Assembly: GCA_015231915.1 (NCBI GenBank)
Contig: JADGAR010000022.1
Span: 824 to 59,422, forward strand
Direction of reading: 5' to 3'
DNA: 58,599 bases
DNA from: Magnetococcales bacterium
GTDB lineage: Bacteria > Pseudomonadota > Magnetococcia > Magnetococcales > Magnetaquicoccaceae
Part shown: positions 47,480 to 55,903 of the stretch, piece after piece
Position numbering within the stretch: the stretch's first letter is position 1
How the letters are laid out: the number at the start of each line of letters is the position of its first letter
Notes under the pieces: generated by a model
Told to the model about the DNA's origin: nothing
What the model saw: the letters and a program-made list of their open reading frames with translations, nothing else
Database searches by the model: none
Made by a program: the position numbers and the translations under genes

Positions 47480-48799
47480 TCAGGCCAGCCTCCCGCGCAG
47501 GGAGTTGGGCAATCCTTCGGTAATGCGCACCTCCAGGATGCGACCGACCAGGGAGGGATCGCCGGGAAAATTCACGGTACGGCCCTGGGGGGTCTTGCCG
47601 GTCACCTCGCCGCCGTCGCCCCGTTTGGCCACGCCCTCGACCAGGACCTTCTCCAGGCGTCCGACGCGGGCGATGTTTTTGGCCAGTTGCACGGCGTTCA
47701 ACCGTTCCTGAAGCACGGCCAGGCGGCGCGCGCCGACCTCCGGGGGGACGGGATCCGCCATGGTGGCGGCCAGGGTGCCGGGCCGGGGGGAAAAGACGAA
47801 CGAATAGGCATGATCGAACGCCACCCGCCGGGCCAGTTCCAGGGTCTGTGCGAAGTCGTCCTCGGTTTCGCCCGGAAACCCGACGATGAAATCCGATGCC
47901 AGGGCGATGTCGGGCACGGCGGCGCGCAGGCGCTCGATCCAGGTCAGGTAATCCGCCACGGAATGGCCCCGCTCCATGCGCGCCAGCACATGATCGGAAC
48001 CGCTTTGAATCGGCAGATGGAGGTAGGGACACAGTTGCGGCACGTCCCGGAACACCTGCACCAGGTCGTCGTTCATGTCGGCGGGATGGGAGGTGACGAA
48101 ACGGATCCGCGCAAGCCCTGGGAGCAGGGCGACCCGCTGCATGAGCAGGGCCAGATCGTGGGGGATCCCTTCCCGATCGACGCCCTGGTAGGCATTGACG
48201 TTCTGGCCGAGCAGTTGGATCTCCCGCGCCCCTTTTTGCAGCAGGCCTGCGGCCTCCTCCAGGATCGCCTCCACCGGACGGCTCCACTCCCGGCCCCTGG
48301 TGAAGGGGACCACGCAGTAGGTGCAAAAGCGGTTGCACCCTTCCTGGACCACCACCGAGGCCACCGGTCCACCCACGGAGACGGCAGGCAGGGCATCGAA
48401 CTTGGAGTCGGGCGGCTCCTCGTTGGCGAGGATCCGCCCCCCTTCCCGCTCCAGACGACGCAGCATGGCGGGCAGATGGTGATAGTTCTGCGGCCCGAAG
48501 ACCAGGGAGACGAAGGGGGCACGGCGGAAGATGAGTTCTCCCTCGGCCTGGCCGACGCAGCCGCCCACCGCGAAGATCACCGGATGTCCGGCCACGATCT
48601 TGCGCAGGCGTCCGAGTTCCGAGAAGAGCTTTTCGGCGGCCTTTTCCCGGATGTGACAGGTATTGAGGATGATCAGGTCGGCCTGGGCCGGCTCCTCCAC
48701 CTGACGGTAGCCCAGTGCGTCCTGCAGCAACGCCGCCATGCGGGAGGCGTCGTAGACGTTCATTTGACAGCCGAAGTTCTTGATGAACAGGTTGTTCAA
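47480..48799 (-). CDS. miaB: tRNA-2-methylthio-N6-dimethylallyladenosine synthase
   Basis: 439-residue radical-SAM methylthiotransferase that makes ms2i6A37 in tRNAs reading UNN codons. The N-terminal UPF0004 domain starts with IKNFGCQMNVYDASRM and holds the auxiliary-cluster Cys residues. The radical-SAM CxxxCxxC motif is in EGCNRFCTYCVVPFTRG. A C-terminal TRAM domain (about 375-437) is present. It overlaps coaD as ATGA. The gene order miaB-ybeZ-ybeY-lnt is the standard proteobacterial one. Confidence 0.96.
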   Translation of the reverse strand: MNNLFIKNFGCQMNVYDASRMAALLQDALGYRQVEEPAQADLIILNTCHIREKAAEKLFSELGRLRKIVAGHPVIFAVGGCVGQAEGELIFRRAPFVSLVFGPQNYHHLPAMLRRLEREGGRILANEEPPDSKFDALPAVSVGGPVASVVVQEGCNRFCTYCVVPFTRGREWSRPVEAILEEAAGLLQKGAREIQLLGQNVNAYQGVDREGIPHDLALLMQRVALLPGLARIRFVTSHPADMNDDLVQVFRDVPQLCPYLHLPIQSGSDHVLARMERGHSVADYLTWIERLRAAVPDIALASDFIVGFPGETEDDFAQTLELARRVAFDHAYSFVFSPRPGTLAATMADPVPPEVGARRLAVLQERLNAVQLAKNIARVGRLEKVLVEGVAKRGDGGEVTGKTPQGRTVNFPGDPSLVGRILEVRITEGLPNSLRGRLA

Positions 48800-49299
48800 C
48801 CCGGACCTCGTTCCAGGCGCGCCATCATGCGGAGGCGCAATTCGGGGAGGACGGCTGGCGGGGTGAAGCGGCTCACGTCACCGCCCATGCCGGCAATCTC
48901 CTTGACCAGCCGGGAGGAAAGAAATTGAAACTCCTCGCCGGCGACCAGAAAGACGGTTTCCAGACCGGGATGCAATATGCGGTTCATGCCGGCCATCTGG
49001 AACTCGTACTCGAAGTCGGAGACGGTGCGCAGGCCGCGCAGCACGACTCGGGCATTGCGCGCGCGCAGGAAATCCACCAGAAGCCCGTCCATCCGGCACA
49101 CTTCCACCCCTGGAAGGCCGGCCACCCCCTCTTCCAGGAAGCGAATCCGTTCCTCGCTGGTGAACAGGGAGTTCTTTTCGGTATTGACCGCCACCGCCAC
49201 GATCAGGCGATCCACCAGCGCCGTGCCGCGGCGGATGATGTCGAGGTGGCCGAAAGTCACGGGGTCGAACATCCCCGGATAGACCGCGATTCTGTTCAT
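48796..49299 (-). CDS. coaD: Phosphopantetheine adenylyltransferase
   Basis: 167-residue nucleotidyltransferase of coenzyme A synthesis (4-phosphopantetheine to dephospho-CoA). The nucleotide-binding GxxH of the first motif is intact in VTFGHLDII, and VLRGLRTVSDFEYEFQMAGMNR and FLSSRLVKEIAGMGGDVS match the family. The normal YPG-T/S-FDP start is YPG-M-FDP here. ATG at 49299 follows GAAGGAG. It opens the operon that runs through miaB to the dCMP deaminase. In many bacteria rsmD lies directly upstream; here an ankyrin gene intervenes. Confidence 0.95.
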   Translation of the reverse strand: MNRIAVYPGMFDPVTFGHLDIIRRGTALVDRLIVAVAVNTEKNSLFTSEERIRFLEEGVAGLPGVEVCRMDGLLVDFLRARNARVVLRGLRTVSDFEYEFQMAGMNRILHPGLETVFLVAGEEFQFLSSRLVKEIAGMGGDVSRFTPPAVLPELRLRMMARLERGPG

Positions 49300-49344
49300 G
49301 TGCTCCTTCGTATGGGTCGTGCCTCGTCCTTTTGCAAAAGCGGA

Positions 49345-49374
49345 ATTTTAATCCTGCATGCGGGGAATGTGCAA
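49345..49374 (-). promoter_or_regulatory. Candidate promoter of the coaD-miaB-lnt operon
   Basis: Read on the - strand: TTGCAC (49369-49374), 18-base spacer, TAAAAT (49345-49350), about 45 bases upstream of coaD in the 143-base gap 49300-49442. A perfect palindrome CTTTTGCAAAAG (49329-49340) lies across the expected transcription start. Confidence 0.42.
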
Positions 49375-49442
49375 TGGGCGTCGGCCAACTGCGACCGTTT
49401 TATGCCCTGGATGACCGCCAAAGGCCACACCGGCTTCCGCCA

Positions 49443-51815
49443 TCACTCACGAAACACACACTTGACCCCATCAATCGTTGGATCCCACGGCATATCATCG
49501 CCAGAAAAGAGGCTTAACACATCATTTTCCAGATCGATATCCTCTTCAAGAGCAGGATGAATAACTTTGAGTGATTGATCGTTTGAGGATTTGATCGTCC
49601 AAGTAATATTTGCAGGGTCGATTTTCTCCTCAGCACGATGCAACAGGTAGATGCGTTTGTTTGGCACAGCTCTGTTCTTGCCACCATAAAACAAAAACAT
49701 TCTCGCTCGTTGACAAACATGAGGATCAGACGCATCAAAAAAACTTTTTATCTTGTCGATCCTCTCCCTTGTGGGTTCCAGACGCAAGGAGCGCAAAAAT
49801 GGATCGATAATATTATAATCACAATAACTTTTATCGTAAATAAACCTACGACGGAGGCCCTGCCCTTCCGGGACCCATCTGGCTTCTTCCCGCTCGCAAA
49901 TCAGTCCGAGATGGAACCACGCCGAGGCCGCCAATGACGGCTCTTTGAGCGTGGCAATGGCCTTTTCGGCTGCCTTGATGGCTGGTCCAATATGCCCTGC
50001 CTTCAGGGCAACCAGAGGAAAATCCGACACGGCCTGCTGATCATCAGGCACCGCTGCAATGGCACTCTGCAAGGCCCGATAGGCGGATTCGAATTTTCCT
50101 TGCGCAAACTCCTTTTTTGCATACAACACTTCAGATGAGGCAATGCGCTGCCGTTCGTTGTCGTCGTGAACCTGCAATATGGCAATTGCCTCGGTCACAT
50201 CACTTGCAGAAAAATAACGATTCCTCCTGGTGCCAGCCTCCGGGCTGGTGAAGCTGCGCAGCCAGTTGACCGGATATCCGGTACGCATTTTATCATTTAT
50301 TCTATTATTGGAATATACGAAAATGCTGGCGCCACTACCGATCAAGAGCTTGACAAGGGGCAATGACCCGTATCGGACGGCATAATGCAACGCCGTCATC
50401 TGCGAAGTGGCAAGCCTGTAATTACAATCATCATCAGGTATTATCGTAGCAGCATTAGGATTGGCTCCAGCCTCCAGCAAGAGTTTGGCAGACTCGACCT
50501 GATTGTATTGCGCGGCATACATCAACGGCGTCTTCCCGAATTCGTTTGCCGCTTCGGGGTCGGCGCCTTTCTTCAAGAGATAATCAATGGCATCAGGATA
50601 ACTGATCGCTACATTTAGGATGTTTTCAGTTTTGGAAAAATCCTTCAAGTTACCATCCATTATGATCGCTTTGATTTCGGCCAGCGGTCGATGACCGAGC
50701 AGTGCAGCACGCAACTGTTCTTCGGCAGGAGACGCAACCGGAGGATCAAAAAGAAAACCCTGCCTGATCGCATCTCTGACCGCCTTGTTGGCAACATACG
50801 CGGATCGTGTTGCCGTCCATCCGAACTGCTTTTGGTAGAAATCCGTGAGTTCCCTGACTGCCTTTGCCAAAGATGTTTGATACTCCTGGTAGTCATGATG
50901 CTCTCCAAGACCACCCAGAGACCATTGATAAAGACGCTTCTCTGTAAGAGAAAAATCATTACTATTACCCATGTCACTCCTTCCAAAAACGAATGGAGCC
51001 ATATTCCAAGGACGATAAAGGGTTTTGTACAAGGCAGTACGCATCGCATGCCGCTTCAAGTCAGCCAAACTCATGGTTCCGCAATTCCCGGACTGAGGAG
51101 TCAACTTTTCCGCCTTGTCAATCAGTTCTTGAATGGTATGGAATGCGGTCTGCAACTCTGATTCTGGCGCCTGAGGTGGCATTTTTGGTTCAAGCGGAAT
51201 TTCGCACGACAACTTCCAATTCTTCGGCGATACCAGTCTGTAAAGCTGAAGATTTCGCTCAACCTGTCCTTCGAAAAAAAATTCGCCTTCATCATCCTGT
51301 ACAATACTCCACGTTTCAGAAAGAGGAGTTGACACAACCGATGATGTTGGTAAATTCTTCCATACTGTTTGGTCAAATGGAGATTCAGAAAGATAATAGC
51401 TCCGTCTTTCACACGCCCCTCCACATCCACCGGCATTTGAATTATATCCAAAAAGTTTTTCACCCCGTGCAGTCAACACGCTAAACGAGTTTTGATCATT
51501 GGGTAAAAAGTGAAAATTTAAATTTTTAAAATGACCCGTTTTGAATTCATTGTGTCGATATTTAAAAATTTCAATCATACTGTAATCCGAATCCTCGGAA
51601 ACATATTTGGCCCGCACGCCATCAAGAAAACGGGAACAAATCGGGTCTTCGTTAACGGTCAGTATGGGTTTGAACCACGCCTTGCCGATATCCACCAAAG
51701 CCTCGGACCCGGAACGACCGTGCTCTTCTTCGCCCCAGGCGCCAAATCCAAACCCGACCAGAACGCATAATCCAACGGCAACGATAAGGTATCTCTCCCG
51801 CAAAATCCTTGACAT
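49443..51815 (-). CDS. Exported ankyrin-repeat protein
   Basis: 790-residue protein with a signal peptide (MSRILRERYLIVAVGLCVLV, cleavage near FGAWG). A Cys-rich N-terminal region (about 25-220) of unknown fold is followed by a helical part and then ankyrin repeats at about 395-520, including EFGKTPLMYAAQYNQVESAKLLLEAG (split here only by the reader) and TALHYAVRYGSLPLVKLLI. A TPR-like helical region (about 565-650) follows. The gene is visibly AT-richer than its neighbours and lies between rsmD and coaD. The ATG at 51815 was chosen because the signal peptide begins there; an earlier in-frame start lacks this. Function unknown; ankyrin repeats bind proteins. Confidence 0.8.
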   Translation of the reverse strand: MSRILRERYLIVAVGLCVLVGFGFGAWGEEEHGRSGSEALVDIGKAWFKPILTVNEDPICSRFLDGVRAKYVSEDSDYSMIEIFKYRHNEFKTGHFKNLNFHFLPNDQNSFSVLTARGEKLFGYNSNAGGCGGACERRSYYLSESPFDQTVWKNLPTSSVVSTPLSETWSIVQDDEGEFFFEGQVERNLQLYRLVSPKNWKLSCEIPLEPKMPPQAPESELQTAFHTIQELIDKAEKLTPQSGNCGTMSLADLKRHAMRTALYKTLYRPWNMAPFVFGRSDMGNSNDFSLTEKRLYQWSLGGLGEHHDYQEYQTSLAKAVRELTDFYQKQFGWTATRSAYVANKAVRDAIRQGFLFDPPVASPAEEQLRAALLGHRPLAEIKAIIMDGNLKDFSKTENILNVAISYPDAIDYLLKKGADPEAANEFGKTPLMYAAQYNQVESAKLLLEAGANPNAATIIPDDDCNYRLATSQMTALHYAVRYGSLPLVKLLIGSGASIFVYSNNRINDKMRTGYPVNWLRSFTSPEAGTRRNRYFSASDVTEAIAILQVHDDNERQRIASSEVLYAKKEFAQGKFESAYRALQSAIAAVPDDQQAVSDFPLVALKAGHIGPAIKAAEKAIATLKEPSLAASAWFHLGLICEREEARWVPEGQGLRRRFIYDKSYCDYNIIDPFLRSLRLEPTRERIDKIKSFFDASDPHVCQRARMFLFYGGKNRAVPNKRIYLLHRAEEKIDPANITWTIKSSNDQSLKVIHPALEEDIDLENDVLSLFSGDDMPWDPTIDGVKCVFRE

Positions 51816-51867
51816 AGCCCCCCCCAAAAAAACGGTCCGAGAGCACAATCATGGCAGCATTGACGCA

Positions 51868-52461
51868 TCAGGCCTGCATCTGCCAGCGCCAAATGGCAAT
51901 CCGGGTATCACCATGACGGCGCTGTTGCACAGGATGCCACCCTTGCGCCGTCACCCGCCCCTCGCCGCCGGGTTCGTGCTCGGCCACGACCAGGGCGTCG
52001 GCGGCCAGCAACCCCGGAGCACGGGACAAGGCGTCCAGAGTGGCCGGAATCAAACCCCGACCATAGGGCGGATCCATGAACAGCAGATCGAACGGCGCCC
52101 ACTCGCCAAAACGACGCCCAAAGGCGCGCCGCACCACCCCCTCCAGATCCGCCGCCAGTACGGATACATGCACCACCTCGCCACGGGCCTCCATGCGACA
52201 ATCGCTTAAGTTGTTGCGCAAGCGCTCCGCCACCCTCCCCTCCCGCTCGACGAACAACGCACCCCTGGCACCCCGACTGAGCGCCTCCAACCCCATCACC
52301 CCACTCCCGGCAAACAGGTCCATCACCCAGGCGCCGCGCACCCGCTCGCCCAGCATGGAAAAAACCGCCTCCCGCACCCGGCCCGTGGTGGGGCGCACCC
52401 CCTGGTCCGGGACATTCCGCAGCAAACGACCGCGCAACTCCCCGCCGGTGATCCGCACCAT
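51868..52461 (-). CDS. rsmD: 16S rRNA (guanine966-N2)-methyltransferase
   Basis: 197-residue SAM-dependent methyltransferase. The first motif VRITGGELRGRLL, the RPTTGRVREAVFSML stretch, the SAM-binding DLFAGSGVMGLEALSRGA and the catalytic DPPYG are all characteristic of RsmD. ATG at 52461 follows GGAGGAGGAGG; a TTG five codons earlier is less likely. It starts 21 bases after the lytic transglycosylase and ends 52 bases before the ankyrin gene. Confidence 0.95.
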   Translation of the reverse strand: MVRITGGELRGRLLRNVPDQGVRPTTGRVREAVFSMLGERVRGAWVMDLFAGSGVMGLEALSRGARGALFVEREGRVAERLRNNLSDCRMEARGEVVHVSVLAADLEGVVRRAFGRRFGEWAPFDLLFMDPPYGRGLIPATLDALSRAPGLLAADALVVAEHEPGGEGRVTAQGWHPVQQRRHGDTRIAIWRWQMQA

Positions 52462-52482
52462 GGCCTCCTCCTCCAACCCTCG

Positions 52483-54435
52483 CTAGGGCGCCGGCCCGGA
52501 ACGCAACGCCTCCAGACCCGGACCACCCTGGGCCACATACTCCCGCATCGACACCTTGCCGTCCAACTGCAAACGATAAATCCCCACCCCCGTCAGCACC
52601 CGCTTGACGTAGGTGCGGGTTTCGGTGAACGGGATGTTCTCGATGAAGGTCATGGGATCCTCCTTCCGGCGCCGCTCCTGCCACTCCCTGGCCCGACCGG
52701 GTCCGGCGTTGTAGGCGCACAACGCCAGCACCAGATCCCCGTTGAACGCCTTGAGCATGCGCTCCAGATAGGCCTGACCAAGCGCCAGATTATAATGGGG
52801 AATCTGCAACCTGAAACGGGTGGCGGGCGGGAAGTTCGACTGCCTGGCCTCCATGCTCGCGGTGTCGGGTATCAGTTGCATCACCCCGAGCGCCTTGGCC
52901 GAAGATTCGGCGCGGGGATAAAACTGACTCTCCTGACGGGTGGTCCCCCAGACCAGGGCCGGAGCCAACCGCCATCCCCCATCCGGAACCCAGTTCGGCA
53001 CCGGAAACAGCCCACGCCAGACCACCCGATCCTTCTTCTGCACCTCGGCGCCCAGCTTGAGCGCCAGTTCAGCCGCCCCGTAACGGATCGCCAGGCAGAG
53101 CTTCTCCTCCGGGGTCAAGTGATGCCGCTCCCCCAGTTTCTGGATCTCCGGGCCATTGTACCAATCCCGCCCCACCTCCTGGAGCAGACGCAACCCGCCG
53201 GCCTCCTCCGGCGAAATCCTGCCATGATCGTCCGGACAGGAGCCGGTATCCTCGCTCTTGAGGGAAGGCAGAAAACCATCCGCCTCCTCCTTGGCCAGCA
53301 GGCCGTGCAGATTGTCCAGGTTCTTGGCCGCCTGACGCAGCCAAAAGAGCTTCCGCTCCCCTTCGGAGGCCAGACGGGCCGCCCAATAGGCCCCCTGGCT
53401 GCGCCCCTGGGCAGAGACGCCATCCTTGGCCAGTTGCATGAACAATCCCTCGGCCTGGGCGCGGTCGCCACTCTGCAGGGCGCTCCAGCCGGCCAGCCAG
53501 AGCGAATCCTCCAACGCCCCCCCCTTGTCGCGGACATTCTCCATCAACAAACGCAGGGCGCCCTGGTAATCCCGATCGAGGAACACCTTGGCGCGGCCAT
53601 AATGATAACGCAAGCGGTGGCGCTCCTCCGGGGCCAACTGCTGCCCTTCCGGACCCTGCAACAGGGTCAGGAGTTGCGTCTTCGCCCCGCTGCGGTGCAG
53701 ATGATCGAAACGCTCCCGCCACAACTCCCGCGTCTCGGGTTCGGTGAACGACACCTTCTTGAGCATGGCGCCCAAACCCGCATCGCCCCGGCGGGCCGCA
53801 TCCAGCGCCAGGAAAAAATCCCGCCGATGCGCCGGCAGGTAACGCAACACCGGGTCCAGGGCCGCGCTGCCCCTGCCCAGCATGGCCCGCGCGCGGCTCT
53901 CGTGGTCGGAGACCGACAGCCGGGTCCAGAAGATGTGCTCGTCATCGATGGCCTTGACCACCACCGCCGCCCCCTCCCGGTAGAGATCACGCCAGGGGCC
54001 GAAGGCCTCGCCGAGACGGTTCTGCTTCGCCAGGATCTCCACATGCTGCAGGCGGGCCAGTTGCAGCTTCGGCGGATGTTTGGCGTACCACGGCTCCGCA
54101 ATGGCCGGATCCATCTCCACCATGCGCTTTTCCATGAGCCGTACCAGCCGGTCGGCCTGGGCATGCTGCGGCCAACTGGTGAAAAAGGCCTCCAGGCGTT
54201 GCGTGGTCAACTCCTGGCTGGGGTGTTGCATCAACTCCAATTCCAGATAAGAGTTGAGAAAATCGTTCGCCGGCCAGCGGGAGCGCTCCAGCAGCGGATC
54301 GAGCTTGCCCTCCCGCTCCAGCAGTTCGAAACGCAGGCGATACTCCCGCACCAGATCCTCCCCGGCCAGTGCCCCGGACACGGGGGCCAGGAGCAAAGAG
54401 ATCACCAGGCAAACCAGGATTCCGATTCCTTTCAC
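52483..54435 (-). CDS. Soluble lytic murein transglycosylase (Slt70-like)
   Basis: About 650-residue periplasmic peptidoglycan-cleaving enzyme, the same size as Slt70. A signal peptide (VKGIGILVCLVISLLLAP) is followed by a long superhelical U-domain (about 25-450). The C-terminal SLT domain has the catalytic Glu in TTRQESQFYP, then ALGVMQLIPDTA and LCAYNAGPGRARE. The start is not ATG: GTG at 54435 or TTG at 54441 (AGGGGGAG upstream fits the TTG best). It lies directly after ftsY. Confidence 0.92.
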   Translation of the reverse strand: MKGIGILVCLVISLLLAPVSGALAGEDLVREYRLRFELLEREGKLDPLLERSRWPANDFLNSYLELELMQHPSQELTTQRLEAFFTSWPQHAQADRLVRLMEKRMVEMDPAIAEPWYAKHPPKLQLARLQHVEILAKQNRLGEAFGPWRDLYREGAAVVVKAIDDEHIFWTRLSVSDHESRARAMLGRGSAALDPVLRYLPAHRRDFFLALDAARRGDAGLGAMLKKVSFTEPETRELWRERFDHLHRSGAKTQLLTLLQGPEGQQLAPEERHRLRYHYGRAKVFLDRDYQGALRLLMENVRDKGGALEDSLWLAGWSALQSGDRAQAEGLFMQLAKDGVSAQGRSQGAYWAARLASEGERKLFWLRQAAKNLDNLHGLLAKEEADGFLPSLKSEDTGSCPDDHGRISPEEAGGLRLLQEVGRDWYNGPEIQKLGERHHLTPEEKLCLAIRYGAAELALKLGAEVQKKDRVVWRGLFPVPNWVPDGGWRLAPALVWGTTRQESQFYPRAESSAKALGVMQLIPDTASMEARQSNFPPATRFRLQIPHYNLALGQAYLERMLKAFNGDLVLALCAYNAGPGRAREWQERRRKEDPMTFIENIPFTETRTYVKRVLTGVGIYRLQLDGKVSMREYVAQGGPGLEALRSGPAP

Positions 54436-54452
54436 GGCCAACAACGCTCCCC

Positions 54453-55367
54453 CTACGGGTCGAACAAGGCATCCACGAACTGGCGTGCGTCGAAGGGCCG
54501 CAGATCCTCCACCCCCTCCCCCACGCCGACATACCGCACCGGCAACTGAAACTTCTCGCTCAGGCCCACCACCACGCCCCCCTTGGCCGTGCCGTCCAGC
54601 TTGGTCACCACCAGGCCGGTGATGCCGATCGCCTCGTGAAACGTCTTCACCTGGCTGATGGCGTTCTGACCGGTGGTGCCATCCAGCACCAGCAGGGTTT
54701 CGTGGGGCGCCTCGGGATCGAGTCGCCCCAACACCCGTTTGATCTTCTTCAACTCCTCCATGAGATTGCTCTTGGTGTGCAGACGACCGGCGGTATCGGC
54801 GATCAACACATCCACCTTCCTGGACCGGGCCGCAGCCAAGGCATCGTACACCACCGAAGCGGCATCCGCGTCCTGTCCCTGGGAGATCACCTGACAGCCG
54901 CAGCGCGTCCCCCACTGCTGCAACTGGGCCACGGCGGCAGCCCGATAGGTATCCCCGGCGGCCAGCAGCACCTGCTCGCCAGCGCCCTTGAGATAGGCCG
55001 CCAACTTGCCGATGGTGGTGGTCTTGCCCACGCCGTTCACCCCCACCACCAGAATCACCCAGGGGGTACGACGCGGCGGCAGCGGATGGGCGTTGCCGAT
55101 CGCCTCCAGCCGTTCGCGGATCGTCTCCCGCAACACGGCACGCATGGCGCCGGCATCTTTTTTTTGTCTGCGGTTCAGACGTTCACCCGCCTCGCTCACG
55201 ATCCGACTGGCGGTCTCGACGCCGAAATCGGCCATCACCAGATGATCTTCCAGCTCCTCCAGCAGCGCCGCATCGACCTTGCCCCCGACAAAGAGTTCCT
55301 CCAGCGGGGTGTTGAGGATCTCCTTGGTCTTGGAGAGTCCCTCCTTGAGACGCGCGAAAAATGACAT
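54453..55367 (-). CDS. ftsY: Signal recognition particle receptor FtsY
   Basis: 304-residue SRP-GTPase that docks the signal recognition particle at the membrane. It has the NG domain only; the acidic A domain of E. coli FtsY is missing, as in many bacteria. GTPase motifs are GVNGVGKTTTIGKLA, DTAGR and TKLDGTAKGG. ATG at 55367 (MSFFARLKEGL) follows AAGGAG. The usual ftsE/ftsX partners are not adjacent. Confidence 0.96.
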   Translation of the reverse strand: MSFFARLKEGLSKTKEILNTPLEELFVGGKVDAALLEELEDHLVMADFGVETASRIVSEAGERLNRRQKKDAGAMRAVLRETIRERLEAIGNAHPLPPRRTPWVILVVGVNGVGKTTTIGKLAAYLKGAGEQVLLAAGDTYRAAAVAQLQQWGTRCGCQVISQGQDADAASVVYDALAAARSRKVDVLIADTAGRLHTKSNLMEELKKIKRVLGRLDPEAPHETLLVLDGTTGQNAISQVKTFHEAIGITGLVVTKLDGTAKGGVVVGLSEKFQLPVRYVGVGEGVEDLRPFDARQFVDALFDP

Positions 55368-55390
55368 GCCCCGTTGCTCCTTTCCAACGC

Positions 55391-55786
55391 CTAGCGGCTG
55401 TCGGGAATCCGGGAGGCGATCCCCTCCAGTTCGCTCCAGAAAAACTCCTCCCCTCGGTAGCCACGAAACTGCCCTCTGGCCTTGCCGTGCCCATCCACCA
55501 CCAGAAAGGTGGGATAAAAACGAATCTGCCACGCCATCTCCTCCCACTCCTTGGGAGGCGAAAAATTGTCCACCATGGTCATGGGAAACCGTTTGCCAAG
55601 GTCGGTCTTGGGATAAGCCGGTGCCACGTTATCCATGAATTCCTTGCAGTAGGGGCAAAAATCGGTGGTGAAGACCACCAGGCGACCACCGCTTTCGGCC
55701 AGCAACGGGGAGACCCACGCCATCACCCACCCCATCAATACCAAACCGCCAAGAAAACGTTTCACGTCCTTCACCTCGCCCGACAT
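55391..55786 (-). CDS. Exported thioredoxin-like protein
   Basis: 131-residue thioredoxin-fold protein with an N-terminal signal or anchor helix (KRFLGGLVLMGWVMAWVS). The redox motif is C-P-Y-C in TTDFCPYCKEF, and the cis-Pro element is RFYPTFLVVDG. It resembles SoxW/DsbE-like periplasmic reductases. Start uncertain: ATG 55786, or GTGs shortly inside. The open frame continues far upstream across the opposite glycosyltransferase gene, which is not credible as coding. It begins the ftsY operon. Confidence 0.78.
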   Translation of the reverse strand: MSGEVKDVKRFLGGLVLMGWVMAWVSPLLAESGGRLVVFTTDFCPYCKEFMDNVAPAYPKTDLGKRFPMTMVDNFSPPKEWEEMAWQIRFYPTFLVVDGHGKARGQFRGYRGEEFFWSELEGIASRIPDSR

Positions 55787-55810
55787 CCACGCCCTGCCCA
55801 CACTCTTGCC

Positions 55811-55839
55811 ACAATACATGGTTTCGGAACGTTTTGCAA
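55811..55839 (-). promoter_or_regulatory. Candidate promoter of the thioredoxin-ftsY operon
   Basis: On the - strand: TTGCAA (55834-55839), 17-base spacer, TATTGT (55811-55816). The -35 hexamer is the centre of GTTTTGCAAAAC and is shared with the divergent promoter. Confidence 0.4.
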
Positions 55840-55863
55840 AACACCCCGCGTTGCCTGTATCGT
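55834..55863 (+). promoter_or_regulatory. Candidate promoter of the glycosyltransferase gene
   Basis: TTGCAA (55834-55839), 18-base spacer, TATCGT (55858-55863), about 40 bases upstream of the start codon; divergent from the promoter of the thioredoxin gene. Confidence 0.4.
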
Positions 55864-55903
55864 ATCCCCACCGCCACCCCTGCCCAAAAGAGGCACCCTG
55901 ACC

